Part shown: positions 1 through 56,105 of the stretch, piece by piece
How positions within the stretch are numbered: the stretch's first letter is position 1
Layout: the number at the start of each line of letters is the position of its first letter
Assembly (NCBI GenBank): GCA_018105865.1
Contig: CM030866.1
Coordinates: forward strand, 5,438,951-5,502,950
Length of the DNA: 64,000 bases
DNA from: Metaphire vulgaris
Lineage: Eukaryota > Annelida > Clitellata > Crassiclitellata > Megascolecidae
Direction: 5' to 3'
Notes under the pieces: generated by a model
The model's input: the letters and a program-made list of their open reading frames with translations, nothing else
Told to the model about the DNA's origin: nothing
The model's database searches: none
Made by a program: the position numbers and the translations under genes

Positions 1-1264
1 AAACTCCAATTCGCTGCCTGAGGATACACGACTGCAAGAAAAACATAAAGTCCTTACCTTCCAGGTCTTCAACTAATGCTGATAGCCTTTCCAAGAATAG
101 AGGCGAATCTTCACCGAGTGAGTTATCGCCAGTCTTTGCAGGAAAGTGTTTGGACATTGTTGCTTCGACATTATCTAAACGTATCATTAACGAACAAAAC
201 GAAATTCTTAATTCTTGTGATTAGTTTTTGTTCATCGATCTAAAATTGAAATTCATCGGGAAAGAGTGAACAAATTTAGATTATTAAAAAATTGACTGGG
301 GTTATGTAATAATTGAGCGTTCCTGAGCTTAGATAGAATATATTAAGAAACTACAACATTATATCGCAACAAAATCTCGGAACCACGGCGCGTTACGATG
401 TAATTAACTTATATGAGAACGATTCATTGAGCTATGATGAGGCACGCTTTAGAAATTGTTATTTCTGCCCTTGATACCTGCGAACAAAACTTAAAATAGG
501 TCACGACTTGAAGCTTTCTATTACACCTGTCAGCTTTGCAGGAGGCGAATTTTTTTGATTCATGTCGGTTGAAATATCGTTTAGTTCTCATTATGATGTT
601 TTTTTGGCACGCACGGGTCTTGGGTTTGCCCTATCGTGGCTACGTGCGACGTTTTAAATCGTAAACGTGATCAAGTATGACTAGTTATTTACGTTCGATT
701 AAACGACACCGATTCGAACATATACTTCCTTTTACCTCTTCTGTCTATACTGTACATCTTGCGTTTTATTGCAATACCAATCTCCACCTAGATGTAGTTT
801 ACCTATAGTTATTTATGTTTGTCTGTTCTAAATTGTTATCATGTCAACAGAACCAGTCTTCGCCTACATTCATGACAGACTCTTAACTGCAATTGGTCTC
901 CGACAAGTTCCCGGCCTTTGTCTCCTTTTGAAAAATTTTTGTTGTCTGTTAAAGAACACTTTGAACGAAAAATATATAATTCCCTTTACCTAAACTAAGA
1001 TTGAATACGAAGACGAAAATCAAGGCACAATGAAATCCCGAACCCATGGCAGAATGTAACACGTAAAGCAACAAAGACAGTGGCCCAGTTGCTAATGAAA
1101 TACATTAGACTCGATCTTTAATAAGAACTCTGTTCTTTAAAACCTTTGCTCTTATTGCTGCCTTAAGAAATTTTCAACAATAATCAAATTGCTGTGCAAA
1201 TATTTGACTCTACACTCTACAGTTGCTTAAAATTACCAATAAATTTCATAGCAAGGCGTCTTCA
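1..1264. other. No recognisable gene
   Basis: A/T-rich sequence with stop codons in all frames. I see no conserved protein motif, RNA gene or clear repeat here apart from a weak echo, near 525-545, of the GTCAGCTTTGCAGG motif found again at about 1850 and 2865. Confidence 0.4.
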
Positions 1265-2910
1265 CACTTTTACTGCTGTTCTTGAACCAATTTCGATGGC
1301 ACCTAATTATTATTTAATGTCTAGACCACAGTGGCCTGCAGAGATTGGAGGACGTCCGGGGTAAAGTCGATAAAAAGGTCGCAGAATCAATTTTGACGCC
1401 CTCCATGGATGGGCACCCGGGTCCACCGCCCCCATCGGCCCCCGTCTCCACGCTACTGATTGACCCAGCTGCCAGGGTGACCAACCACTCATTCGGTGAT
1501 ATGCAGCGTCATATAACTTCACGTTAGTGTTCACTCAGTGTGTTGCTTTCAGTTCTATTTCAATCGTTTGTTGTCATCCTCTATGGCAATCATTGCTGCA
1601 AGTTTAAGCCTGAAATTGAAGCTGGATAAAACCACCGGGACTCAACATGAAGTGATCTAAATCAAAGTCAGTGGTCGTGTTCTTGAAGAGCTTGTTTCAG
1701 CTATTAAACATAAGGGTCATTATTTAGTCCAAGCAGTAAAGCTAAAGGTAACTCAATAGCACTTAAAAGTCACTCAATAGCACTTAAAGCACTTGTGGTA
1801 CAGTGCATTGCGGTGAGGTACAGTGCTGACCTCCTGTGCAAGCTTCATCAGCTTTGCAGGTGACATTTTTCAATCCAAGTTTCTGCAGTGTTTCGCGTTT
1901 TATGCCAGATTATTTATAGTTGTCTTTATTCGATTTTTGTTCAGGCTTATGCAATTTTTGGCACCAAATAACCAATTGATTGATTGATTGATTGGTCAAA
2001 AGCTCGATCAAGGTGCAGTGATCGGCGTTTGATTGAATGTCATAGCGTTGAAAGGCTGATTTTCTTGTAGCTTTCGTTTCACGAACTCTGCTTATCAGCC
2101 GATTCCATTCTGTGCCTTGCCTAGAGGCTAAGATCGTCTGCAATCGCCTGCAATTGCAAGTGAAAGACTGAATTAATTCCATAAGCTATAAAGTTAAAGT
2201 AAAATCTGAGATTTTAGATGTTTTATTTCAGTTTCTTTGCAAAGCCTTTTAGAATTGAACACTCATTCTCCCTTCCCTCTGTCAGTCTATCTGTCTCGGT
2301 CTCTCTCTGTCTGTCTGTCTGTCTGTCTGTTTCTCTCTAGGTCTAGGAACTTAGATTTCTGAAGGTTATCGCTGGAATTTGTGAAGTTCAAAAGGATAAA
2401 TATAGAAATGCTGTATGACCACTCAATCTCATAGTGAAGCATCTGTACTGGTTTTTACTGCTGTTCTTAAGTCATCTTATACGCCAATGAGTTGTTGACC
2501 TGTGTAAGATTTTCGACAAAAGCTCTCCGGACAACCACTCACTCAATGAAATGCGCTGTCTGTCGTCCTGTTTCAAGAGGAAACTTATTATTGCTTTCGC
2601 TTTTAATTTCAATAGAGTCATCGTTTTCCATAAACACGCCTAAGAGTAAGTGCAATCCAGCAATTCGGACCCGCTTAATTAAATTGGAATTCAAATAGCA
2701 ATGCTCTAAATCAAAGTCAGCGCCGTGGTTTTGGAGAGTTTATCTCAACAATTTGGCATACATGCTATTGCTATTATTTGATCCAAGTGACTATATGTAA
2801 AAGTTATCATTAACACCTATGGTACAATTATGCCTCAGCGATAGCCTCCATTAGCGTGCCGTCAGCCCTGCAAGTGACACTTTTCAATCCAATTTGCTGT
2901 AGTGTAGGGA
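1265..2910. repeat. Two diverged copies of an unidentified repeat
   Basis: Blocks recur in the same order at about 1270-1880 and 2450-2910: a TTACTGCTGTTCTT block, CAACCACTCA, ATCTAAATCAAAGTCAG and TTTTCAATCCAA. The copies are roughly 1.0-1.2 kb apart. Related pieces (a GATTGATTGATTG run, CTGCAATCGCCTGCAATTGC) reappear at 1975-2160, 4040-4100 and 5215-5240. No coding signal; family unknown. Confidence 0.5.
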
Positions 2911-3289
2911 CCTATATGGTTCCCTGTCATTTAATCCCATCCATTTAATCCCAGTCACTTAATCCCGGTCACTTAATGCCAAAGTCTTTTCATCCTATCC
3001 ATTTAATCCCAGTCACTTAATCCTGAAATTTATTACTTAAACTTAACCCTCACCCTAGCCTCAACGCTAACACTAACCCTATTTGTTTTTATCCTATAAC
3101 CATGTTTAACTATGTTTTTGTAACACAAACATTTCTTTTTATATCATTGAGCGTCATTGGATTATCTGTACAGGTATTTGGGGTTAAAAGACTTAGGATT
3201 ATCTGTACTGGGATTAAAAGACTTGGGATTAAATGGCTAGGATTAAGTGACTGGGATTAAGTGACTGGGATGAAAAGACCGGACACCGA

Positions 3290-3300
<11 letters not shown>
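2907..3300. repeat. Foldback element with arms of short sub-repeats
   Basis: The left arm (about 2927-3032) repeats units like TTTAATCCCAGTCAC. The right arm (about 3176-3290) carries their reverse complement (GTGACTGGGATTAA). The two could fold into a long imperfect hairpin. An (AT)n tract follows directly at 3293-3331. Confidence 0.65.
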
Positions 3301-3336
<36 letters not shown>

Positions 3337-3339
3337 AGA

Positions 3340-3860
3340 TGCTCGCTTCGCTCGCGCTCGCTTCGCTCGCAGTGCAGGATACTAATCCAATACCTATACC
3401 TAATACCCAATCATTGAATTCATGCTGAACAACATTTCAATGATCGCCACCTAGCCAAGCTCTGCGCCACGCAATAATTAGGCCTATGTACGTTAAAATC
3501 ACGCAACTGTGACCATTTGTGACGCTGTACACGTATTTTTTGTGTACGTTAAAATGTACGTTAAAATTGCGCAACTACCTCAGGCTGCGAACAATTGTTA
3601 CCAATAGCAACGTCGTCGCACGCCCAGCCCTCTGACGCTGCAATGACTCGACTAAACCGTGTTAAACTACGATTCTACGAACAATTGTTACCAATAGCAA
3701 CGTCGTCTTCGAACATCGTCCACCAACGCATCGCGACGTAAGGACTAAACGGTCTAAACCGTCTACCAATAGTCAACGCTCGCCCACCAACGCATCGCGA
3801 CGTAAGGACTAAACGGTCTAAACCGTCTACCAACAGTCAACCAATCAGAACGCTTGAAGG
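3340..3860. repeat. Local direct repeats
   Basis: GCTCGCTTCGCTCGC is tandemly repeated at 3340-3370. A 30-bp block with ACAATTGTTACCAATAGC occurs at about 3588 and 3680. A block of about 60 bp (containing CATCGCGACGTAAGGAC and GGTCTAAACCGTC) occurs at about 3722 and 3783. No gene recognised. Confidence 0.6.
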
Positions 3861-6109
3861 TAACAGAGATACATACAGATAAGGATCTTAATATTATAGA
3901 TATAGTGTTTCACTTTTTCTCTCACTGAAAGAGAATTTTTGACGTAATGCATTTCTATGCTCATTGTTCTAAGAGACCATGTAAGATAGTGTTATTTTTC
4001 AGTTATTATTCTGGCATCTGTAATTTTCGATCCTACATAGGCGATTGATTGATTGATTGATCGAAAGCTCAGTAAATGCGTAGTCACCAAGTTGGACTAA
4101 ATGTCACAATGTAAATGGATAATTTTTTCACACTCGATTCATTAGCTCGGAATTCAATGCTGCTATTTATGTTATCACAATACGAAGTCACAGAAGTTTA
4201 TAGTTATTTTTATTGTATCTCTTCTTGTACGTTCTTATTAGACGACATTGCCATCAAATTGAATATAATCAAGAATTATAATAACTACAAGCGTTCTGGA
4301 GTAAATAGACCTACATTTTTTGATGTGATGTAATTAAATAAAACATATTCATTGTAAACATTTCTCAATTATTAGGCACTAGTAACATCGACTTTAATAG
4401 GCCCTCTATAATCAGGAATCTAGGCAGGCCTATTATAATAAGCCTAATTTTCAAAAGTTTCAAAAACTAAACAACTGCGTCTGATCGCCACTTATGAATC
4501 TAAGTCTTATCCAGAGCCATGTAGTGCCATGCGAAATTTTTATGGTCTCTTGATGTTAAATAAACTTTATGGGACCATAAGCCTCGTATATATTATTGTT
4601 TGGGTAAATACTTGTTATAGTAGAGAACAAAATGCGGCCAATTATAAAGCTGCGTTGTGTCATCAAGCTCCGCCAAAACTACACCCATTATTAAATTTGG
4701 TTGCCTAGCAACGATTATAAAATGACAGCAGCGCCTCGTCCAATGAGAAGAGCGTGAGCGGACAGACATTTGGAAATTATTAGATTATGATGGAAGTGAT
4801 GAACGAAAGGATACAATACATTAGCAGACAAGAAAATGCATTACAACTCGACCACAGCTTAGCAATTATTGATCAGCTCCAGCGGGAATTATTTAACTAT
4901 GACCGATGGACCCTGATATTAACAATTTCCAGGGCCCATGTTGTAGCCCAGTGGGCCGCTGGTCTTGCCGTTAAGAGAATTATCATGAGATAAACGCTTA
5001 TTATCACACGCGTTCCAGAGTTAGCGGATTTGGGCGTTGTGGTGACAGACGGTAAACTGTTAGCATAGCCGTCTGGTAGACCGCCTTTTCTACCGTCGCT
5101 GACCGCCTCAATGCAGGCGTCCTGGTTGTTTCCCGACTGCGAACATCGATTCCTAATGCTGCCGACGACGGCAAAACTACTTGAAACTTGGACAGAGTGA
5201 TTCTTTGCCCTTAGACCTTCTGCAATCGCCTGCAATTGCAAGTAAAAATCTGTGTTAACATTCTCTAAGTTGAACTCTTTTCATGAATATTATTACAGAA
5301 GTCAAAGTAAATTTGAAAATGTATGTAGTAGTCTAATGGCTCTACATAAAGCGTGCTGGTTTCAGTCGATGGTAGCTTTAATCAAAAGACAAATGATGTC
5401 TAATATATGTAGTATCTTGCTATAGCGTACCTAACGGGCCTGTAAAATGTAGTCCGTTATATCCGAGGTATATTATATCCAATACCATCCAATACAGTAG
5501 CGCATCACACGGGACCGTGCATTGTGGTACGTTATAACCGAGTGCATGTTATAACCGAGTTCATTATAAAGAAGTTTTACTCTATTTGTCACTTTCGGAA
5601 AGACGCTGAAAATTCCGACTGGATAGAGCATGCGACAAATATCTTGCATTGCCGACGTGCAGAATTCACAGCAGAATCAATGAAATTACTTCGCTCGTAC
5701 AACTGTCTGTCAAGGGGGAGGGTTGGTGAGGTGACGCGTGCCCTCTATGCAGGGCTATTTCTAAGATTATCGATTTTAGGGGTGTCGGTAAATTCTGGAA
5801 GTCCCCTGCTAAACAAGTCTGACAAGCAAAATATATCACCCCATAGCTGAAATTTGGGGGTGGGTGTTGGGGGTGTCGGTCTCAAATTGGGGTCGAGTGT
5901 TGGGGGCGTTGGGGGGGCAAAAATATTCCTGCCTCTATTTCTCTTAGAACCGTCTACTCTATGTAATACTGTACATGAAGCATTGGGACTAGCTTCGATC
6001 TCCCAGAAACCTAAAGTTAACATTTAAAATTGAACTTGAAATTTGATTGTGTTGAATTACTGTAGTTATGACCGATAGGCATGTGTGACTTTAAACAGGG
6101 ACGTAAAAG
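3861..6109. other. No recognisable gene
   Basis: Short open frames only (for example 4787-4993 plus strand, 68 codons), none with a motif I know. Holds scattered repeat pieces related to 1975-2160. Confidence 0.35.
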
Positions 6110-6352
6110 CATGGGCGTAAAACACGGGGGGACGGCGGGAGACGGTCCTCCAATAATTAGTAAGAGGGGGGCAGAGTATCAATTATCCCCCTCCCAATGT
6201 TTTGTGCCTTATGTTAAAATTTGGTAAAATCACTCATTGTGGATGACCTTTTTTTGCTTGTCAAGACTTTTTGGGATGAAAAAAGGGTCTGACCTGACTT
6301 TATGAACGATTTTATCCCCCCCCCCAATGTTGACGCCAGGTTTACGCCACTG
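6110..6352. mobile_element. Degenerate hAT-type MITE
   Basis: Ends CATGGGCGTAAAAC and GTTTACGCCACTG are imperfect inverted repeats. The flanking octamers CGTAAAAG and CATAATAG agree at six of eight positions, as expected for an old insertion. Confidence 0.4.
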
Positions 6353-6505
6353 CATAATAGCAATGGCCATATATAGTGGCGTAGGAATTTTCCAGGCGCC
6401 TGAGGCTAATGAAACTTCATGGGCTTCTAAACCGAGCGAAAATTATCGCTGTGTTTAGTGACTCATCATATTGAAATCGCCCGTCTAATTAACTGCATCA
6501 TAGAC

Positions 6506-6674
6506 CAGGGGCGTAGCCAGGAATTTGATTGGAGGGGTATAAATATTTGAGGGTATAAATCTTAACTATAGACCACATGAACCACATATAACCACATATA
6601 AACCACATAAAAAAACTTTAAGATAGACTGATCTGGGGTATTTATACCGATATACCCCCGTCGCTACGCCCCTG
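6506..6674. mobile_element. hAT-type MITE, family A copy 1
   Basis: Inverted ends CAGGGGCGTAGC / GCTACGCCCCTG, 169 bp. Flanked by a perfect 8-bp duplication TCATAGAC at 6498-6505 and 6675-6682. Eight-bp duplications and CAGGG ends are diagnostic of the hAT superfamily. No transposase inside. Confidence 0.9.
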
Positions 6675-6867
6675 TCATAGACATGGACACGGGTCCATTT
6701 CTTAAAACCAAAACCATCGTGTATCAGACCCAACCCAACCCGCGAAAGCAATAGGGTTACATGACCCAACCCATCGTAACACATTACAATTTCTTAGACC
6801 AGTTTTGACCATGTAAAAATTAATCAATAGACCTAAAATAGGTTCTGTGACCAACCCAATCCAACCC

Positions 6868-7043
6868 ATTAGCGGCTCTAGGATTTGGCAAGTGGGGGTG
6901 GGGTGGCAACTTCTAAGCACGGAGTCAACCATATGCTGATAGTTATTTAGTGACAAGTATAGGTCCCAACAGAGGGCCTACTGGGGGCAGGCATTCAATA
7001 GGGGCACAGGCCCCCTCGGTTCTCCATATGGAGCCGCCACTGC
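6868..7043. mobile_element. Probable MITE remnant
   Basis: CATTAGCGGCTC at the left and GAGCCGCCACTG at the right are inverted. No clean duplication is seen because the flanks are made of CAACCCA-type repeats. Confidence 0.4.
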
Positions 7044-7743
7044 ATGATCCAACCCATAGGTGGAACCAGCCCATATCTATGTCTGATGCATCATAATTGG
7101 ACCACAACTTAATAGGTAATCAACTTGAGCTGAGATGTTGCAAGTGTGTCCTTTAGCCTCTGCAGATCAAGTTTCCAAGACAACATTTTCTAGACCAGTG
7201 ATCCACTGACTTTGGGGGCTCAAGATCAATTACTGACATAGGTGTATTGAAATATGTCATTTCGAGTGCAGGGATATTTCTAGGATTGTGAATTGGGGGG
7301 GGGGGAGAGTGTCGACCTGAAATTGGAAGGGGGTGTCCGGAGCTAATTAGTATGCATTTTGTATGCATGCCATTGTCACATTACCAAATTTTGGAGGTGT
7401 CGATCTCAAATTGGTTGGGGGGAGGTGTTAGGGGGGTGTAAAAATATCCCTGTTCGAGTGTATCAAAATACGCTTGAACCTCATACGCCAAAATCGGTTC
7501 TAATGAAAGGTCACTTAGAACTCCGCATATTACAAACGACCTCAACATTTTGGAACTCTACTGAGGGGCTGTACAGCTGAATGCCAACATTTTCAAACAC
7601 CGCCGGCGCCTATAAGCCTACTAGCTATCATATCGAAAAGGAATTAGGGGAGAGTTGCCATAATTGGAACGCCTTTTTATAAAAGTTGCATTTTTCTATG
7701 AAGAATGCAAAATTAAGAAAACACAACGTCGCCGAATCGTGTA

Positions 7744-8058
7744 GCCCGTGGGGTTTCTCGGGGATCTGTCCTGGGACCCATTCTTTTTGTGCTCTACGTT
7801 GCTGACTTGGTAAGCATAATCCAGCGGTTAGGACTACACGCCCACCTCTACGCAGATGACACTCAGGTCCAGGGCGCAATTTGTAAAGGGAAGGCGGGAT
7901 TCCCTCCACTGCATCCCCCACCACTACATCCCCCCACTGCTACACTTCCCCAACAACTACATCTCCCCCAGGCTAGACATATTCCCCCCACTGCTCCAGG
8001 TCACAAATCGCACCCTGCTCAGGTCTACGGGAGTTCTTTCGCAGACTCCCGCTGCTAA
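7744..8058 (+). pseudogene. LINE reverse-transcriptase fragment (CR1/L2/Jockey type) split by a MITE
   Basis: The plus-strand frame from 7744 reads RGVSRGSVLGPILFVLY and HAHLYADDTQV, the palm motifs of CR1/L2/Jockey-group reverse transcriptases with the catalytic YADD. A MITE (7870-8017) interrupts the frame just after YADDTQ. The same frame resumes past it (VYGSSFADS). Both ends are truncated, so this is a dead fragment. Confidence 0.85.
7870..8017. mobile_element. hAT-type MITE, family D copy 1, nested in LINE
   Basis: Inverted ends CAGGGCGCAATTTGT / CACAAATCGCACCCTG and a perfect 8-bp duplication CTCAGGTC at 7862-7869 and 8018-8025. The interior is C-rich on the plus strand (ACTGCTACA...CCCC runs). 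Confidence 0.9.
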
Positions 8059-8459
8059 TTGGGGGTTTCTCTCGCACTGACAGTATGGTTATCGGTATAG
8101 GGCCTATATGTCACGGAGTATATGTCAACACTTATATCACTTCATTCATTTAGAAAGAGCAGGCCATGACATTCAAATGCGGTTTCTCAGTCTCTAATAC
8201 AATATAGCTTATCGGGGTCTTACTCATGTCTATGCAGTTTGTCACAATTCAGGATTAAAAATCCCAGCTTTGTTTAAAATCTATCTATCTTCCATTACAT
8301 TAAAACGATAGACCAGCAAAGTAAACAAACAAAGGACGTCTGGCAAAACATCAGTTAGATAATGCCGCAAATGTACACCCCACAATCTGCTATCACAATC
8401 ATGTTCACGGATTGCAGATGCAATTTACTTTTTACAAACAATAAATTACAAGTTACTAC

Positions 8460-8465
8460 TTTATT
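8460..8465 (-). terminator. Possible tenm polyadenylation signal
   Basis: AATAAA on the minus strand, about 775 bases past the stop. It is the nearest canonical hexamer I found. If used, the 3' UTR would include a MITE copy at 8720-8888. Weak evidence without transcript data. Confidence 0.25.
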
Positions 8466-8485
8466 TACACGAAATGCAATTTAAG

Positions 8486-8536
<51 letters not shown>

Positions 8537-8719
8537 TTAAGCAATTTTTGCAGTCTGCACATGAGTATTATGTAGTGATTAAAATTATTTAGCATATGTG
8601 AGGAGGACCTGAAACTACTTTTGTAGATCAATTTAGATCATTAGTACTGATTGAACCAATATTTCAACACTTTTAAATGCTAAACATACTTATTTAGACT
8701 TCTTTACTGTACCAGTAAG

Positions 8720-8888
8720 CAGAGAGCGACTTGTAGGGCGGATTCCCCCACTGCCCAACTGCATCCCCTACTGCTACATCCCCACTACTACATCCCCCCA
8801 CTGCCACACTTCTCTCTAACAACTACATTCCCCCCAAGCTCGACATATTCCCCCCCCCCCACTGCTCCAGGTCACAAATCGCACCCTG
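8720..8888. mobile_element. hAT-type MITE, family D copy without visible duplication
   Basis: Interior and right end (ACAAATCGCACCCTG) match the copy at 7870. The left end is diverged and the flanks show no octamer match. It would sit in the tenm 3' UTR. Confidence 0.6.
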
Positions 8889-9238
8889 TCGGCAATCTGT
8901 GTCAATCAGACCCTTCAACCTTTGCTTTGGATCAGAGTCAACAAGTGACCGGTTGCAACTTCAACTCCTGTCACAAAATTATCAAGCACTGCACAAAGCC
9001 ATGTAAAGTCAGTTCCTTTTTCCTACTGTGAACATGCATTACGTAAAAGCTTTCTGCCAAATACAGAAGGTTCCACAGAATTTGCTGAATTAGCAGTTCC
9101 ATTTCACTCTGAACTAATCAAGAGTTACTAAACAAAAGATGGTCAATATTCGAGAAACTTTGCGCAAGAACAACTTTTAACTGTCATCGGATTCGACACA
9201 TTTTAAATAACTAGAACCTAAGAGTCAACAGGCAGCTT

Positions 9239-53050
<43,812 letters not shown>

Positions 53051-53091
53051 TGCGGTCAAGGCAGAATCCTTTCATCGGCAAAGAGAATGTG

Positions 53092-53121
53092 TTATTGATG
53101 ACCACACTGCGCTGGTCTCAT
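53092..53121 (-). other. Short upstream ORF in the tenm 5' leader
   Basis: If the exon starts at 53130, its leader contains an ATG at 53119-53121 that opens a nine-codon frame ending in TAA at 53092. It ends 41 bases before the main start codon and is in another frame. Such uORFs can dampen translation of the main frame; whether this one is used is unknown. Confidence 0.3.
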
Positions 53122-53479
53122 ATCCTAAAGCTGCAAAGAAAAAAGACATAGGTTTCTAATCATGTTGGCCAAAGACATAAAGGAAGCATGGGGCAAATCT
53201 ATGGTGGCATGGAGACAGTGTAACAGATTTACCAAGGTACAAATGATCACCTCTATGATAATCTACACCAGATATAAATGACAGCCTTTTATTCAATGTA
53301 GAGAGAGAATTGTAGATATAACAGTAGACCAGAAGGCTCCCCCCTAATTTTTAAAAACTAAAGAACCGTTCCTTGTCAGTGTCATATTAAAAAGAGGTTT
53401 TGTTATTACTCATTGGACCGCTCCATTTCTAAAATTCACTGGCTACGCCACTGCACACCAACCTGAAGCAATTATTCGT

Positions 53480-53800
53480 GTGCCAATCTTTGTCGTCCAT
53501 CCAAACCCCAACCGAAGACGACCCTATTAACTGGCCCGGCGCCTCGGTCGCTGCGAAGCCGAAGGTCGAGCACCGAGCGGCCCGCGGCTCTGCCGTGGCC
53601 GGGTACTTCTCCGTCGATTTAATTCCGTCGCGATTTGATTTCACGTCGACCGACGGATTATCATTATCCGCAGGAAGAAGACGCGATTATCAGTCCCAGT
53701 CCGCGACCGACCGCATTACCGTCAACCACAAACCGCACTTTGAATTCGGCGCTGGACACGCGTTTGTCTCTGCACTCTGCACTCTTCACTCTGAGGAGTC
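53480..53800. promoter_or_regulatory. CpG-rich patch upstream of tenm exon 1
   Basis: A run of about 300 bases with many CG dinucleotides stands out against A/T-rich, CG-poor surroundings. It lies 350-700 bases upstream of the exon that holds the start codon. On the minus strand a CTTCAG/GTTGGT step near 53464 could be a donor for a noncoding first exon. Promoter or leader-exon role is inferred from composition and position only. Confidence 0.35.
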
Positions 53801-54091
53801 TTTCGATCACAAACTGAATTCGGTGCCAATTTCGGCGCATTTTGCTTACTTTTTATGGATTCGATTAATCGAGCAATAATCGATTAATCATTACAAATAA
53901 TAGAAACTTGTAGCCCTGCTCCGTGCGGGTGGACACGTGACTGATCGAAAAATTAAATGTCCATCCAACCGGAAATTGAACCGATGTCAGATCATCATCC
54001 CGTGGAACAGACGCTCTAACGAGTGACACATCGAGGCAGACACGCAAAAGGAGAAAGAAAGGCAACAGGAAAACATCGAATAGGTGGTGGT

Positions 54092-54347
54092 AGGAAAACA
54101 TCGTAGTATAGTAGTAGTAGTAGTGGTAGTAGTAGTAGTAGTAGTAGCAGTAGTAGTAGTAGTGGTAGTGGTGGTGGTGGTAGTGGTGGTGGTGGTGGTG
54201 GTGGTGGCAGTGGTGGTGGTGGTGGTGTGGCAGGTGGTGGTGGTGGTGCAGTGGTGGCAGTGGTGGTGGGGTGGTGGTGGTGGTGGTGGCAGCAGCAGTG
54301 GTGTGGTGGTAGTGGTAGTGGTAGTGGTAGCAGCAGTAGTAGTAGTG

Positions 54348-54426
<79 letters not shown>

Positions 54427-54435
54427 CAGCAGTAA
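54092..54435. repeat. (GTA)n/(GTG)n compound microsatellite
   Basis: Tract of about 340 bases with alternating GTA, GTG and GCA units. Confidence 0.92.
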
Positions 54436-54762
54436 ATGCTTCCTAAAAACCTAGGGGAAAGAAACTCCCCTGAGTTTTGGTATCACGTTAGAGTAGTATA
54501 TTAGTTCGATAGGTCCCTGAATGCCTGTGCAATTACTGGCTTTTTCTGCAGTGCAATTTTGTAACTTCATAGTAAAGCATACCAGTAGGCCACTCAATTC
54601 AAGTTCAAGATCATTATTATCAGGCATTCATAAAATTTTATTATTATTGTCACTTTTACGTACATTCACATTCTAATGATGAAGAGTGCAAACTTCCTGT
54701 GAAATATAAATCATTTATAACAAACTAATATAGAGTTATAGACTCACATGAAGTTTGCATTC

Positions 54763-54860
54763 CAAATTAGACTACTGCAACTCCCTCCACTAGGCCTACT
54801 GCAGCCTTCCAAAGACCTCCACCAACAGATTACAATCCATTCAAAACTGTGAAACGGTGC
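54763..54860 (+). mobile_element. LINE reverse-transcriptase remnant
   Basis: Plus frame reads LDYCNSLH and, after a shift, LQSIQNC, the conserved LDYCNSL...LQ.IQN.AAR motif of CR1/L2/Jockey ORF2. Confidence 0.6.
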
Positions 54861-55230
54861 AATTAGATACTGTTAATAATAATTATAATTTGCTTGTTTC
54901 AGTCAGTTGCCTGAAGTCTAGTTACCCAATTTGCAGTTGTTGCAGCTTTAGTGCTTCTATGTAAAATAATGTAGGTGTGGCTGTTGGAGAAATCTAATTT
55001 TTAAAATAAATACTAAAAGTAACATTTATTTTATTTGCATTTGGATGTGGTCATATTGTCAATGATAATTTGTCATTTCGAATAGTTTGCCAGCGCAATT
55101 ACTGCTATATCTCTCCATAGTTTCAAACTTACATTTATTCATAGGTGGATTTTACTAAAGGCTTAAGACTACCCAACTAATTCCACCAAAACAAAAATTT
55201 TTTTCCATCAACACCAGGTCTGTCGCGTGT

Positions 55231-55345
55231 CACGCGTGCTGGAGTACGCGTGCTGGATGGCACGCGTGCTGGATGGCACGCGTGCTGGATGGCACGTCTG
55301 CTGGATGGCACGCCTGCTGGATGGCACGCCTGCTGGATGGCATGC
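55231..55345. repeat. 16-bp minisatellite
   Basis: About seven tandem copies of a unit close to GCTGGATGGCACGCGT, GC-rich in A/T-rich surroundings. Confidence 0.88.
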
Positions 55346-55626
55346 TAGCCCATGCTAGCCTACCCAAATATTAAACTCTAAATTGGCCTATGCATTAATA
55401 GTGCTTGTGACTGTTGGAATTTTCCTGAAATTAAGAATTAGAAGGTACTGGTATGAGACCTGTCCTGGTGCACCAAAGTATGCGATTTAATGTCCAAAAC
55501 GCACTGAAACTCACCTACGAGCAGCTATTGATTTCAAAAAATTTTCATACCCCGGACCCCAGACAGACTTTTTTTCCATGAATTTGCTGTGCGTGACAAT
55601 GTCCAGTGTCAGTCTTATACAGTTTT

Positions 55627-55640
55627 TCGTATAATAATAG

Positions 55641-55717
<77 letters not shown>
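55627..55717. repeat. (AAT)n microsatellite
   Basis: About 29 AAT units upstream of the gene. Confidence 0.9.
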
Positions 55718-55826
55718 GTAATAATGTGATGTAGATAAATCCACTGGATCCCCGTTTAGGGAGGAGAGGAAGGGAGGACAGGGGAAGGGGGAAGCTGCCA
55801 GCAGCCAGGGGGATGGGCGCCCTGGT

Positions 55827-56067
55827 GCAGTAGTAGTAGTAGTAGTGGTGGCAGAGTGGTGGTAGTAGTAGCAGCAGTGGTGGGCCAGTGGCAGTAGTGG
55901 CAGTGGTGGTGGTGCAGGTGGTGCAGTGCAGCAGTGGTGAGTGGTGGTTTTAGTGGTGCAGTGGTGCAGTGCAGCAGAGTGCAGTGGCAGTGGTGGTGGT
56001 GGTGCAGGTGCAGAGCAGGTAGGTGGTGGTGGTAGCAGTGGTAGCAGTGGTAGTAGTAGTAGTAGCA

Positions 56068-56105
<38 letters not shown>

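Noticed and set aside
53429..53644. Minus-strand frame in the CpG-rich patch as coding exon
   Set aside because: No similarity to a teneurin N-terminus, and the in-frame stop upstream of the exon 1 ATG makes coding continuity impossible.
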